Under the pieces are notes generated by a model. The model was not told where the DNA came from. It worked only from the letters and a program-made list of their open reading frames with translations, and did no database searches. From contig NC_090319.1 in NCBI RefSeq assembly GCF_040869045.1, forward strand, positions 346,064,302 through 346,128,301: a stretch of DNA of 64,000 bases, in the 5' to 3' direction. The stretch comes from Eurosta solidaginis (taxonomy: Eukaryota; Arthropoda; Insecta; Diptera; Tephritidae). Position 1 is the first letter of the stretch. The number at the start of each line of letters is the position of its first letter. This document shows positions 22,251 through 34,370 of the stretch, piece by piece. Made by a program: the position numbers and the translations under genes.

Positions 22251-23074
22251 GCAACAACTTGTAATCTAATTACAATACACCATACAAATAAACATAGTTT
22301 ATAAAATTATAAAATAATACAAAATCGCATAAAAAAATACAGCCAAGCTTAGATGTAAACACAAAAAGAAAAAAACTAAAAAAAGTACGGTGAATTTCAA
22401 GGAAATTGGCAATTACTTACACTGTACAACACTGCGTTTTGGACTCTTTTTTTAGAAATTTATCCCTAAGCGAACAACTGATTCCCCCCTTTTTCGAAGT
22501 AAGCCTCCAAAGCATAGTCGAAGTTCGAAATGCAACCCATCCAAATATTTTTTCATTTACTGTTTTTTAAAAACTAAAAATGTATAAATGTAGGCGTAAC
22601 CTGGCCTGCCTTATTTCGCTGTCAGAATTGGCCTGGTTCGACCCTGAACTCAAAAAAAACACAATAGCAAGTGCTTTTTTTTTGTTTGTTTTTAAAATTA
22701 GACCAAACCTGGTTTATCGAAAAACATAGCATTACCGAGTAGTTTATAGCCTTTGATTTTTTTTTTAAGATCTGCTCATTGACTTCTTATAATACCTGTT
22801 GTATAAGCTTGGAAAGAATGTATACCGTTCAAATAAGAAAAGAAGACAGACTGCACCTATATTTTTACTTTTTGTTTGAATTTTAATTAGGAAGGGCTCA
22901 ACTTCAAAATTCGATAGCCCATAACTATATTCCGTAGGTTTAATTGGAAAAGCGGAGAAATTGCCTTTTTGTTTATGGCTGAATCTCTTAAAAGAATGGT
23001 TTGGTCCAATACACAGAAACGAAATTAATATTGTCATATAGGGTTACTATACGGTGTAAAAGAAATCTATTTAA
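22251..23074. other. Intergenic, no gene seen
   Basis: AT-rich DNA downstream of mfrn. No recognisable frame or repeat boundary is visible. Confidence 0.45.
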
Positions 23075-23485
23075 AGGGCCAGTTATACTTCCTTAACCCT
23101 AGCGCTATAGTCGTAACCATATTTTTACTTATCCATATCAAATTAGCATCAGTTATTGGTGCCTTAACCTAAAAGTCGTGAAAATTTTATAAAAATGAAG
23201 AAAACGCAAAAAATTACAAACATATACCACAATAAATAAGTCTCTTATTCAAAACGTATCCAAAAAAAAAACAATAAATAAAATCTACAAAAAGTTAATA
23301 AATTCTCCAACTCATATATTTTTAGGTTATGGATATGGCGAAAAACCAAAAACCCATTGGTTAGCTATGATATGGTTATGGCGTTAGCGTTATGGCATGG
23401 CACCATTAATCGATTCCATTGATTTCCATAAGGTGGTTCGATCAGCTGTTTTATCTGGTTATGTCACCATTAATTAGCCCCTAAA
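23075..23485. repeat. Palindrome-like dispersed repeat (ACCATTAATCGAT family)
   Basis: The left part has TTCCTTAACCCTAGCGCTAT and GTCGTAACCATA. The right part has the inverse-type words TATGGTTATGGCGTTAGCG, GGCACCATTAATCGAT and TCAGCTGTTTTATCTGGTTA. The same parts occur near 54085..54300, 58990..60060 and 60088..60585. The unit is a family of short inverted-repeat elements with no coding frame. Confidence 0.7.
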
Positions 23486-23512
23486 TCTAGCTGCATACTC
23501 TAACATGGGTAT

Positions 23513-23906
23513 TGGGTTGGGTCGATTTGTATGGACGAAAGTTAATCTATATCGCTCCATCGATTTTTGATTGGATTTGGGCTGAGGAAAAAAAGTTCCA
23601 CTACGCATACCCAAAAAAATTATTTTCGAGCCTGCGAAAAAAAAGTCGATTTTTTCTAAATCTCCATAAAAGAAAATTTTTTTTTTTCAAAAAACTGCAT
23701 TTACCAATTTTGCATTTGCCAATTTACACGAAAAAAATACATAAAAAATGTTTTGGAGCCTTGAAAATTAAAAAATGCATAAAGTCGATGAAATTTCGCA
23801 AGCTCGAAAATTATTTTTTTGGGTATGCGTAGAGGAACTTTTTTCCTGAGCCCAAATCCTATCGAAAAATCGATGGCGCGATATCGATTATTAAATCGAA
23901 CCAGTC
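23513..23906. mobile_element. Foldback MITE related to 19676..19998
   Basis: The ends GGGTTGGGTCGATTTGTATG and TTAAATCGAACCAGTC are inverted. TTATTTTCGAGCCTGCGAAA and ATTTCGCAAGCTCGAAAATA are the facing arms. The right side is followed by TA; the left boundary is less clear. Confidence 0.82.
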
Positions 23907-25835
23907 TAATGGGTATACTTATGTGATCTGGCAGTATTTAATGCATAATAAAACCCTAAAAAAAATTACAAAAACAATGCACATTTACGATACAGGTGGT
24001 TGCTGTAAAGCCAATTGGTTTCGGAATCTCAATTGAAGCAAACTAGATATTGATTATGGATTCTCCTAAAACAAATCTCATTCAACATTCGCAAATAATT
24101 CTCATTAGCCCCTTTCTGTGACACGATGCGAAAGTTTGTTTTGATATGAAATAATGTTGCACTCGAAATTAGGTAATTATGTTGATCGGTTGGAGGTGTT
24201 CTTTTTACCTATACAAATACAAAAAACAAATCAGAACTATCTCCATTTTATGTCAAGTTACAGAAGAGGTCATCAGAATCCCTGACCAATACATATGTAT
24301 ATATATTGTTCACAATTATCTTTTAGAAATCAATTGGTTGGCGTGTAACCCTCGCATATTGTTTCCGCGCTAGCACTGATGACCTGATACGAAACATTCA
24401 TTCTCTCAATTCGTTTCCAGGAATTGGTCTTGAAATCTGCTATCTGTTCATTCAATTGTAAACAAAAGTTCATTCGTTTCCAAGAATGGGTCTTGAAACA
24501 TCAGATGGCTATAGAGTTGCCTAAAAAACTCCAAGAAATTCGTTCGGTTTCATTATTTTCAAATAAATCAGCAAGTAAGCTGATAAAAACTTATTAAAAT
24601 GTATAAAAAAGGCGAAGTTTTGTAGAAATATTTGGTGGTAGATAAGTGAAAAAATATGAAATAATATATTTCGATTGCGTTGCTTTGCTTTGTTGCTCTG
24701 GCACCGCCATAAGATAACAATGAACGGCTAGCCCCTTTTTTTACTTTGATGCGACCAAAACATTTATGTACATACATATGTATATCCACATACAATAAAA
24801 AACGCAAAAAATTGTATAAAAATTACGAAATTAGATCACTTGGAGAAGTATCTGCGTTGTCCGCAAAAGGCTGTTAATTAAACATGTTGCGTCAACCTAT
24901 ACGTATACCTACAATTTATCTCAGCTGTCAAAAATGGAATGTCGCAACGCTCCACAAAAACATGGCCTTTATCCATCCACTTACATCAAGCCAACTTTTT
25001 CACCAATCGAAAGTCGCTACCAAAACCCGTTTCGTATGTAGCCCTCGATGAAAGCTGTTGTCACAGATAAATTTTCCACGGGTAAAAAATAGTTATTTTC
25101 TTTGGGTTTGTAATCCTGAAATCAATTCGAGTTTTTTGATATTCCAATGGATAATTTTTGAGCAAATTTTCAGTGAAAATCATAAACCTTTACCATGTAA
25201 AATACCCCAAAGTTATTCTGAAATGCCCAAATTTGATTTTGAGCATGATGGCATCTATGGCCAATATTATAAAACATACACATTTTCACGCGCTCTCAGA
25301 GAGCAAGAAGTTTCATATCAGGCCATCAGTGCGCGCTAGAGATTCCATTAGCGCAGCATTTTACTCTTTTAGCAGCGTATCACCATTACCGACTTTTTTT
25401 TTTACTGTGATGTGTTTATATCTAGTACGTGCTCTTTGGATTACGGAATTTTATGCTGATTTTGCTCATACAAAAGACGTACGTGATTTTCATACAAATT
25501 GTTTGGGTTTTTTTTTCATTCTACGTACATACATACACACATACAAAAAACAAATATTTGGATTGTGGTTTTAGCGTGGTGACTCAGCAAGCTATGAAAA
25601 TTGATAATACTATTATTTTAAATTATATTAAATGTAATAAACTCTTAATATATGCTAACTTAAAAATTTTATTGTTATTATAAATTACGCAACAAAACCT
25701 TGTAATTTACATTCAAACCAACAAAAAAAAAAAATAATGAAGCTGAAAATTGTTTTCTTTTTCGCAAAATATATAAACTTTGTGTTTTTGTTTAGTATTG
25801 AAAGGATGGTATGTTTGCAAAATATTTAAAAGTAT
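23907..25835. other. Intergenic, no gene recognised
   Basis: Overlapping open frames at 25058..25683 have no recognisable domain and biased AT-rich composition. Nothing else could be supported. Confidence 0.45.
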
Positions 25836-26313
25836 TGTAACGAATTTAGGGAAATTCCGTTTATTCCAAATCTTCAGCTAACGTTCGAATCGCTAAACTG
25901 TTGAATAAATAACTCCAATATTCAATAATGCAAAAATGGTCTTTATCAGATTACTTTGAAAGTACTTCACAATAATACTTAACTTCACATCCAATAGCGT
26001 GCTTAAATAAAACTGATTACGGACCACTTAGCTTGCTCTGCTTTTATACTCTCTGTTGCCTTGTCCAAATGTTTAGACGTTTCCTCTTCTAGAATCCTCT
26101 ACCTGGTCACCAGTCATACACACATTTATTTGTAGTGTGTAACCATATGAGTGTGTATATGTGAGTACTACTTCGGCTGATGATGAAATGCGTTTGTGAG
26201 TATCTCTCTGCTGCTTGTATGTATGTGTGTACATGGTGATTAATGTGTTTATGTTGCTTGCTTTAAGGTTTTTGTTGTTGTGCATTTATTTAGTGATGTG
26301 AATATTCGTCACA
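25836..26313 (-). mobile_element. Solo LTR with 4-bp target duplication
   Basis: On the - strand it starts TGTGACGAATATTCACATC and ends TTCGTTACA, flanked by the exact duplication GTAT (25832..25835, 26314..26317). It carries a TATA box, GAGAGTATAAAAGCAGAGCA, at about 26035..26060, followed by AAGCTAAGTGG, a plausible LTR promoter. It matches 10725..11277. A 4-bp duplication fits a Gypsy-type element. No internal region remains, so it arose by LTR recombination. Confidence 0.85.
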
Positions 26314-26574
26314 GTATGTTTAAGAAGGTCTCGGAAAAACGACTGCAGAGCTTAAAGTGACATTCACCCTTATCGCGGGTTTTATTTTCACCCGAAAATA
26401 TTCACAGTTTTTGTTCACCCTATCGCAGAGGGTGGCGAAAAAATTATTCGTGTTCGAAAAATATTTCACCTTATCGGCAACTCTTTGTTCGGGCGAAATG
26501 AACAGCGGGGAAACCCAAATTTGTTCACTTATATTTTACAGGCGAACGAGAGGAAAAGAAAATGAAAGTAATTT

Positions 26575-27889
26575 GTATACTCAGCTGAGCAGAGCTTACA
26601 GAGTATATTAACTTTGTTCGCATAACGGTAATCCGTAACGGCATAAACTAATCGAGATAGTTATAGACTTATATATATCAAAATGATCTGGGTGAAAAAA
26701 GAAACTCATTTAGCCATGTCCGTCCGTCCGTCCGTAAACACGATAACATGAGTAAATTTTGAGATATCTTGATGAAATTTGGTATGTAGGTTCCTGGGCG
26801 CTCATCTCAGATCGCTATTTAAAATGAACGAAATCGAACTACAACCACGCCCACTTTTTCGATATCGAAAATTTCGAAAAATCGAAAAAGTGCGATAATT
26901 CATTACCAAAGACGGATAAAGAGATGAAACTTGGTAGGTGCGTTGACCTTATGACGCAAAATAAAACATTAGTAACAAAAATTTACCAATCCTTGTGAAA
27001 TTTGGTAGGGGCATAGATTCTATAACGATAACTGTTTCCTGTGAAAATGGGCGAAATCGTTTGAAGCCACGCCCAGTTTTTATACACAGTCGACCGTCTG
27101 TCCTTCCGCTAGGCCGTTAACCCGATAACTTGGGCAAAAATCGATATATCTTAACTCAACTTAGTTTACGTACTTATCTGAACTCACTTTATCTTGGTAT
27201 AAAATATGGCCGAAATCCGCCTATGACCACGCCCACTTTTCCGATATCGAAAATTACGAAAAATTAAAAAAAAAATGCCATAATTCTGTACCAAATATGA
27301 AAAAAGAGATGAAACATGGTAATTGGATTGGTTTTTCGACGCAAAATATAACTTTAGAAAAAACTTTGCAAAATGGGTGTGACACCTACCATATTAAGTA
27401 GAAGAAAATGAAAAAGTTCTGCAGGGCGAAATCAAAAGCCCTTGGAATCTTGGCAGGAATACTGTTCGTGGTATGACATATACAAATAAATTAGCGGTAC
27501 CTGACAGAAGATGGTCTGGGTCACCCTGGTCCACATTTTGGTCGATATCTCGAAAACGCCTTCACATATGCAACTAAGGGCTACTCCCTTTTAAAACCCT
27601 CATTAATACCTTCAATTTGATACACATATCGTACAACACACATTCTACAGTCACCCCTGGTCCTCCTTTATGGCGATATCTTTAAATTGCGTCGACCTAT
27701 AGAACTATGGCGCACTCCCTTTTAAAATACTCTTTAATACCTTCCATTTGAAACCCATGTCATACAAACACATTCCAGGGTTACCCTAGGTTCATTTTGC
27801 TAAATGGTGATTTTCCTTTATTTTGTCTCCAAAGCTCTCAGCTGAGTATGTAATGTTCGGTTACACCCGAACTTAGCCTTCCTTACTTG
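26575..27889 (+). mobile_element. Dispersed dipteran repeat element, near-complete copy
   Basis: It begins GTATACTCAGCTGAGCAGAG and ends AACTTAGCCTTCCTTACTTG. Between lie a (GTCC)n core at about 26718, ACCACGCCCAC boxes next to CGATATCGAAA, and only about two 128-bp array units near 27530..27790. In the uninterrupted copy at about 29955 the sequence joins directly as AGTAATTT/TTTGTTTTG, so no target duplication is evident. Confidence 0.85.
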
Positions 27890-27930
27890 TTTGTTTTGAA
27901 ATTTAATACCATTATAATTATAGGTTTTTT

Positions 27931-28392
27931 GGTAACGTTTTACGAGACGGTGCACCACCTAATTTTTATCAAAAATTATCAAAAGACGTGTCTCGACCTC
28001 CGTTTTTAGAATTCGGAAGCGAAAATTAAAATTTTTATTTCTGTCAAAAGAAATAAGTAAAAAATCGGTTCTAATTTTAATGTGGTTGTTGTTTTTTGTC
28101 AGATTTGTTGTACACACACACACACCCAGGGTAATTTGTTATAAGCGCGGCCGAAGGCCGTCAACGCAGAAAGGTGTTCTATGCAAAAAAAAAAAAAAAC
28201 TAGATCGGGCCCCATAAATCGGACCCTCTCGGGGTCATTTTACGGTTTTTTGTGAATAACTTTCGACAGAAATAAAATTTTTAATTACCGCTTTCGGATT
28301 CATATCACTGAGGTCGAGACGCGTCTTTTGATACCACCTTTGATAATTTTTGATAAAAAATTAGGTGGTGCACCATCTTGTAAAACGTTACC
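27931..28392. mobile_element. MITE with an empty site in the neighbouring copy
   Basis: The inverted ends GGTAACGTTTTACGAGACGG and CATCTTGTAAAACGTTACC continue inward as long arms (CACCACCTAATTTTTATC, AAAAGACGTGTCTCGACC and complements). The flanks GGTTTTTT and GTACTTTT correspond to GTTCTTTT in the empty copy 2 near 29990, which fits a decayed 7-8-bp duplication. It contains a (CA)n run and a poly(A) run. It is related to 14450..14879. Confidence 0.88.
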
Positions 28393-29000
28393 GTACTTTT
28401 ATTATTAAAAATAAATCAATAAATAATGCACAATCGGAAGCTGAGTGGAAAAAAGTGAAATTCCTGTATTGCTAAGTATGTAAATTCTATTTTTATGATA
28501 ACATATCAGTCGGCCAAGTTATCCATTGTGGACAAAGCGACGGTTCCAAGATGTTGTGCACCTCACTGAAACAAGATTGGCTAAGACCCACCCACTTCAT
28601 GGTCCTTTCCAATGCCTTTTCCCTATGCGAAAAAAACGAAGACATGTACTCAACTTTACAATTGGTGGAACTCCAAATTTTTGCTTCAATGGTGGCAAGG
28701 AGTCGGTAAGAATATCTAGCAAATATTAGAATGCCAGCTTGTTTAGTCTGTAATATTGGCGAAACCTATTTGAAAAAAATTAACTTATTATTCAAAAGTG
28801 CTAAAAATAGTAATTTTTAGCTTACAGTGAATCATTTAGCTCCAAAGGGTTAGAACTGTCCCTTTATTGCCTCCGAATCGCTTTCACCTTTATATTCTCC
28901 TCGCGTTCAATCAATACCAACCTAAGTGCAATACTAAACGTTATTTTATAAATTTTTTATTTCTATTTTTGTTGTATTTTAATGAAATATATCCTTTGTT

Positions 29001-29367
29001 GGGCGGCCACCGTGGTGTGATAGTAGCGTGCTCCGCCTATCACGCCGTATGCCCTGGGTTCAACTCCCGGGCAAAGCAACATCAAAATTTTAGAAATAAG
29101 ATTTTTCAATTAGAAGAAAATTTTTCTAAGCGGGGTCGCCCCTCGGCAGTGTCTGGCAAGCGCTCCGATTGTATTTCTGCCATGAAAAGCTCTCAGTGAA
29201 ACCTCATCTGCCTTGCAGATGCCGTTCGGAGTCGGCATAAAACATGTAGGTCCCGTCCGGCCAATTTGTAGGGAAAAATCAAGAGGAGCACGACGCAAAT
29301 TGGAAGAGAAGCTCGGCCTTAGATCTCTTCGGAGGTTATCGCGCCTTACATTTATTTATTTTTTTTT
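29001..29367 (+). mobile_element. SINE family A, full length with 12-bp duplication
   Basis: It begins GGGCGGCCACCGTGGTGTGA, has an A-box-like TAGTAGCGTGCTCC and the B box GGGTTCAACTCCC at about 29056, and ends in a T/A-rich tail. It is flanked by ATATCCTTTGTT (28989..29000, 29368..29379). The same target appears once, as ATATGCTTGGTT, in copy 2 at about 30574. The head looks tRNA-derived, but it is a mobile element and not a tRNA gene. Confidence 0.94.
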
Positions 29368-29559
29368 ATATCCTTTGTTACAAAACTTACACAATTGTAA
29401 GTAAATTATTTGTTCACTGCTAATTCACAATAGAGCATCAGCTGTTTCGAAGTGAACTTTTGTTCGCCAAAAATTGGAGATAGGCGGAAAAAGTTCACCC
29501 GAACAAAAGAAGTGAAGGCGAACACTTTTCCGCGTGAACTTCGCGATAAAGGTGATTAA

Positions 29560-29735
29560 GGCCGGGTTTTTCAGTGCGAGTTTAAACTCTTACTAATGTT
29601 GACTAGAGTTTAACCTTGCCACTTTATTTGACAACATAACACTTGCTGCTCATCTCAGCTTAAGCGGCCGAAGTGACAGGGTTAAAATCTAGTCAACTTT
29701 AACTGGAGTTCAAACTCGCACTGAAAAACCCGGCC
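29560..29735. mobile_element. Short MITE between the two element copies, TAA duplication
   Basis: The inverted ends GGCCGGGTTTTTCAGTGCGA and TCGCACTGAAAAACCCGGCC are flanked by TAA on both sides. It is 176 bp long and the arms continue to about 35 bp. A 3-bp TAA duplication fits PIF/Harbinger-type elements. Confidence 0.85.
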
Positions 29736-29750
29736 TAAAAATAATGACCT

Positions 29751-30744
29751 ATTCACCCTTATCGCGAGTTTTATTTTCACCCGAAAATATTCACAGTTTT
29801 TGTTCACCCTATCGCAGAGGGTGGCGAAAAAATGTTTCGTGTTCGAAAAAGATTTCACCTTATCGGCAACTCTTTGTTCGGGCGAAATGAACACCCAAAT
29901 TTGTTCACTTATTTTTTACAGGCGAACGAGAGGAAAACAAAATTTAAGTAATTTTTTGTTTTGAAATTTGATACTCTTATAATTATATGTTCTTTTATTA
30001 TTAGAAATAAATCAATAAATAATGCACAATCGGAAGCTGAGTGGAAGAAGTGAAATTTCTGTATTGCTGTAAATTCTATTCTTTATGGCAACGTATCAGT
30101 TGGCCAAGTTATCCATTGTGGACAAAGCAACGTTTCAAAAATGTTGAGCACCTCACTGAAACAAGATTGGCTAAGACCCACTTCATGGTCCTTTCCGACG
30201 CCTTTTCCCTATGCGAAAAAAAGAAGACATGTACACAATTTTACAATTAGTGGAACTCCAAATTTTTGCTTCAATGGTGACAATGAGTGGTAAGAATAAC
30301 TAGCAAATATTAGAATGCCGACTTGTTTAGCCTGTAATATTGGCGAAAACTAATTAAAAAAATTAACTTGTTATTCAAAAGTGCTGAAAATAGTAATTTT
30401 TAGCTTACAGTGAATCATTTAGCTCCAAAGGGTTAGAACTTTCCTTTAATTGCCTCTGAACCGCTTTCACATTTATGTATATTCTCCTCACGCTCAATCA
30501 ATACCAACCTAAGTGCAATACTAAACATTATTTTATACATTTTTTATTTCTATTTTTGTTGTATTTTAAGGAAATATATGCTTGGTTACAAAATTTACTC
30601 AATTGTAAGTATATTATTTGTTCACTGCCAATTCGCAATTGAACTTTTGTTCGCCCGAAATTGCCGATAGGCGGAAAAAGTTCACCCGAACAAAAGAAGT
30701 GAAGGCGAACACTTTTCCGCGTGAACTTCGCGATAAGGGTGATT
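29751..30744 (+). mobile_element. DNA element copy 2, uninterrupted
   Basis: The ends ATTCACCCTTATCGCGAG and TTCGCGATAAGGGTGATT are inverted repeats of about 16 bp. This 994-bp copy lacks all three insertions of copy 1 and so acts as their empty-site control. No open frame of note. It is probably non-autonomous. Confidence 0.87.
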
Positions 30745-30894
30745 AATTTTAAAAGCTCGAATAGTAGTATGTAAATACCGGTTCTAGACCAAATGGTGAA
30801 AGGAAAAGTATATACACACCGACGCACATATATATATAGCAAAACAATTTCGTTGCCTACTTTTAGGCGCATACGTATGAAACCGCAAAACCAC

Positions 30895-32012
30895 CCCTAT
30901 TCTGCATTTCGATTACGTTCCCGTTCTACGCTCCGCTTCAATCGAAGTTTGGTATTCTGCATTACGACGGAATTGTAAAGAGAAGAGGAAGAGCAAATTA
31001 TTTTTCCAAATCAGCTGTTGGTACGGAATGTGTGAACATTGGAACAAAATAAATTAAAGAAAATTTGTAAAAAATACTGAAAAACGTTTATATTTTATTA
31101 TCCACGCCATTTTGTACAAAAAAAAGCAATAGAATATATTGCCGTAGTGTTATATTTTTTTGAGTGAAGTGCTTTCATAATTGTAAGTGTGTTTTTGTCG
31201 TTCTTTTGGCCAATTCCCTGCCGTGGCCACCAAGTTTTGTTAAAATGGATTCCTGCACGAATATAGTTGACATTTTCTGAATTTTAAGGATGCTAATTTC
31301 ATTGCACTGCCCTAAGATACTTTATGAAGATTTATTTATTCTTTCCGCAAGGATTGTTTACGTTTTCGCTTCACCTTCCTCTACTCCGGCAGCTTTCTTT
31401 GGCATATATCTGGACCCAACGAACAGACACAAATTATAGCTGTCTATTATAATGGAATCAATAGCTGCGGCATTATTTATGGAGTTGGAAAGCAACGCAT
31501 ACGAAAATTGCCAGGCGAGAATGGAAAGGCAAATATTGCGAGATTTGTGTAATCCATTTGAGATGAGTGACGAATTGTAAGAAATTGAACTTAAAAGTGG
31601 TATAGTTTAATGACTTATTTTCTTATTTAGGTTCATAAAAAACTTTCGACTTAACAAGGATGCTTTCGAGTATGTGTTAGATACTTTTGCGGCGCAAATA
31701 CGTCCAAGGACTCCGACATCGACATGTTGTTTTTGACCTGGGAACATATAAAAAACAATCATCATCAAGCTTTCTACGTTTCTTAACAAGTTTTACTACA
31801 TTTTTGTTAAAATTCTGTTATAAATTAATACAAAATAAAAAGAAAATATTTTTCCGCCAACTAATTTGCAACTTAGAAAAACGGAACTACGATCGAAATG
31901 CAGAATACAAAAAATCGAACGATTCGAAGTTGGATCGAAAGAGATTGGAACACAGAATACCAAAATTGACAAATCGAAAGAATTCCAATCCAAGTCGAAA
32001 TGCAGAATAGGG
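30895..32012 (+). mobile_element. PIF/Harbinger derivative 1
   Basis: The ends CCCTATTCTGCATTTCGATT and TCGAAATGCAGAATAGGG are inverted. More copies of ATTCTGCAT and GCAGAATA lie inside both ends. It holds the first two exons of a HARBI1-like transposase (31452..31736) and lacks the catalytic part, so it is an internally deleted, non-autonomous copy. I see no clear 3-bp target duplication at its ends. Confidence 0.78.
31452..31736 (+). pseudogene. HARBI1-like transposase, N-terminal exons only
   Basis: Exon 1 (31452..31576) starts ATG and encodes MESIAAALFMELESNAYEN and RQILRDLCNPFEMSDE. The donor is TT/GTAAGA and the acceptor is TTATTTAG at 31630. Exon 2 (31631..31736) continues LFIKNFRLNKDAFEYVLDTF and AAQIRP before a stop. 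RDLCNPFEMSD followed by FRLNKDAFEYVL is the characteristic front of PIF/Harbinger transposases. The DDE catalytic part that should follow is gone; AT-rich sequence follows instead. The intron is intact, so the deletion was in the element and not by retrocopying. Confidence 0.8.
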
Positions 32013-32250
32013 CTGAACAGCAAATCAATTTCGATTTCTTGCTGGGTTCACAAAGTTCACACACACACACATCTGCGGTTTTAAACGGATGCGCCTAAAT
32101 GTAGGCAACGAAATTGTTTTGCTGTTAGATACGTATGCGCCTAAAAGTAGGCAACGGAATTGTTTTGCTGTATATATATGTGTGTCGGTGTGTATATACT
32201 TTTCCTTTCACCTTTTGGTCTAGAACCGGTATTTACATACTATTGCGAAT

Positions 32251-33189
32251 GTTTTTAAAAGGTTGAACAAAATTATGTTCCTTGATCCTCTTAATGTGAT
32301 CTTCATATTCAGGAGCGATCTTTATAACTTTTGTATTCCGAATAGAGACCTACACTGTTGAGCATGTCCGAGGCTTCGTTTAGAAATTTGTCTCAAAAAA
32401 CACCGATCTTATGAAAAGGCAAAGAATTCTGCATTTGTGCTATTGGCTGAGCATAATTGAAATACCACGACCAATATGGACGACTCGGTGGTTGCTATGC
32501 GATCGAATAGTGCCTTTTTACCGTTAAAAAATAAAAAGTCTAAGCTATAAAAAAACACGCAACAACTAAAATAAGAGTAGGGCGTTTTTTTATAGCCTTT
32601 TTATCAGTCAAATCGCTAAATTTTAAAAAAGCACAAACAGTTGATGATTTTCTGTACTTCTTGGACTTATGTAGGAACTTGTATTTTAGGTACCAATCAT
32701 TTATCTTTGCTTATTCTTTTCGTTCGAAAATCAATTACAAGTGTTTTATCATGGGACTACTGCTCTCATTTACAGTAGCTAACAGAAAAATAGCAGTGAC
32801 AATTTTTTTCTAACTTCGTCAACTAAATTTATTTTTTTTGTTTTGTGAATTAAGCGAGGATTGCCCTCATTGCCTTTAAATGTATGAAAACATTTATTTG
32901 AAGCAATTTTTAATTTATTTAATAATTTGTGAAAATTTTAAACAACGTGACATCAGGACAGAAAAGGCGACAGCTGTTTCGAGCATACCTTGTAAATCTC
33001 TTCAAACCCTTTTCTCCCGGGAGCGGCATTCGAACCCGCACTTGCAGTGTTACAAATACATTCAGCCACGTCATACCCTAATTGTTGTAAACTTAACCCA
33101 ATAGCCCTCCTTTTTACTTCCTTTATATTAGGTCGGTTGAATGTCCACTTTTCATACAAATCTTGCAATCGATTTTCAAGTAACTTCTC
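32251..33189. other. Intergenic, no gene recognised
   Basis: No convincing frame. Around 32960..33130 the sequence resembles a decayed repeat, but I could not place it. Confidence 0.4.
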
Positions 33190-34370
33190 ATTGAGCTACA
33201 AACGTGAAACTTTACACATAGGTTAGAAAACCATGACAATGCAACAAAAGGAAAAAGAATCCGTTACGTGGCGCACTTCATCGAAATAATTAGATAAGAA
33301 TTTCAAAATTTTCAAACCAGCTTTTAAGTAACTTCTCGATGAGCTAGAGACTTGAAACTTCAAACTTAATTCAGAGGTCGATGAGAGCCGATGACACAAT
33401 ACAAAAAGATTCGCTAGGGGGCGCACAGGATGAGATATTTAGAAAAGTCGTACGAAAAGGTGGGAATTTTTTGGATGGATTTTTATGTAAGTTCTCATTG
33501 AAATACAACTGTAAAACTTCATAAATAGGATAAGACGCCGAGAAAATTTAAGAAAAGGAGAAAAAATTCCCTTAGGTGGCCCACGGATCGAAATAATTAG
33601 ATAAGAGTTTGCAAATTTGGTGTTTTGAGATCGATTTTAAAGTAACTTCTCATTGAACTACAAACATGAAACCTCAGAGACAGGTTAAGACACCGTGCCA
33701 AAGGAACAAAAGGAGAAAATAAAAATAAAATAACAATTTTAAGCACTTCCTTTATATAAATGGACAAAAATCAGCGAAAAATTTCTCCTTTTTTAAGACA
33801 TATTATTGCTAAACTTTGATTTTTAAATTTTGACAAAGAAATTGCAAAAATATTTATGAGAAGTAAAAATATAGAAGTGGAGCGCAATTGATTGACTAAT
33901 AATATCTACTTTCCTACCAACTTTCCAATCCAAGTAATGTGCGCTCCATCCTTTTATTTTTACTTCTCATAAATATTTTTGCAATTTCTATGTGAAAATT
34001 TAAAAAATTAAAGTTTAGCAAGAACATGTCTTCATATAAGGTGACATTTTTCGCTGATTTTTGTCCATTTATATAAAGGAAGTGCTTAAAATTTTTTTTA
34101 TTTTATTTTTATTTTCTCCCTTTCTTACATTTTCTCGGTGTCTTAACCTATCTGTTGAGTTTTACGCTTGTAGCTCAATGAGTACTTACATAAAAATCAA
34201 TCCCAAAATTCCCTCCGTTCCGTTTGATTTCTCTAAATATCTCAGTCCGTGCGCCCTCTAGCGAAACTTTTTGTATTGTGTCATCGGCTGTCATCGACCT
34301 CTGAATTAAGCTCTAAATTTTTAGCCTCTAGATCATCGAGAAGTTACTTAAAACCCGGTTTCAAATTTTC
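33190..34370. repeat. Large palindrome built from satellite-like units
   Basis: The arms mirror each other around about 33905: TTGCAAAAATATTTATGAGA against TCTCATAAATATTTTTGCAA, and AAGCACTTCCTTTATATAAA against TTTATATAAAGGAAGTGCTT. The outer arms contain AAGTAACTTCTCG, GGCGCAC and CGATGAGAGCCGATGACAC, related to the 313-bp satellite at 2682..4615. It is a foldback structure with arms of about 550 bp. No gene. Confidence 0.82.

Larger units (their letters stand above)
26362..29557 (+). mobile_element. DNA element copy 1, carrying three nested insertions
   Basis: Terminal inverted repeats: ATTCACCCTTATCGCGGG at the left and TTCGCGATAAAGGTGATT at the right. A second copy lies at 29751..30744. 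Alignment by eye to that copy shows three insertions here: 26575..27889, 27931..28392 and 29001..29367. Without them it would be about 1.05 kb, the same as copy 2. No transposase is seen. Host words include GTTCACCCTATCGCAGAGGG and GCACAATCGGAAGCTGAGTG. Confidence 0.85.
30766..32250. mobile_element. Outer inverted-repeat element around a Harbinger derivative
   Basis: The left arm (TATGTAAATACCGGTTCTAG, then AGGAAAAGTATATACACACC, CGTTGCCTACTTTTAGGCGC) is mirrored at 32110..32247 (CTAGAACCGGTATTTACATA). The right side also has an extra partial copy of the inner arm (TAGGCAACGAAATTGTTTTG twice). No gene belongs to this outer element. Confidence 0.75.

Noticed and set aside
25058..25683. Three overlapping + strand frames of 84-138 codons
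   Set aside because: Different frames over the same DNA, no domain, no codon pattern. Treated as chance.
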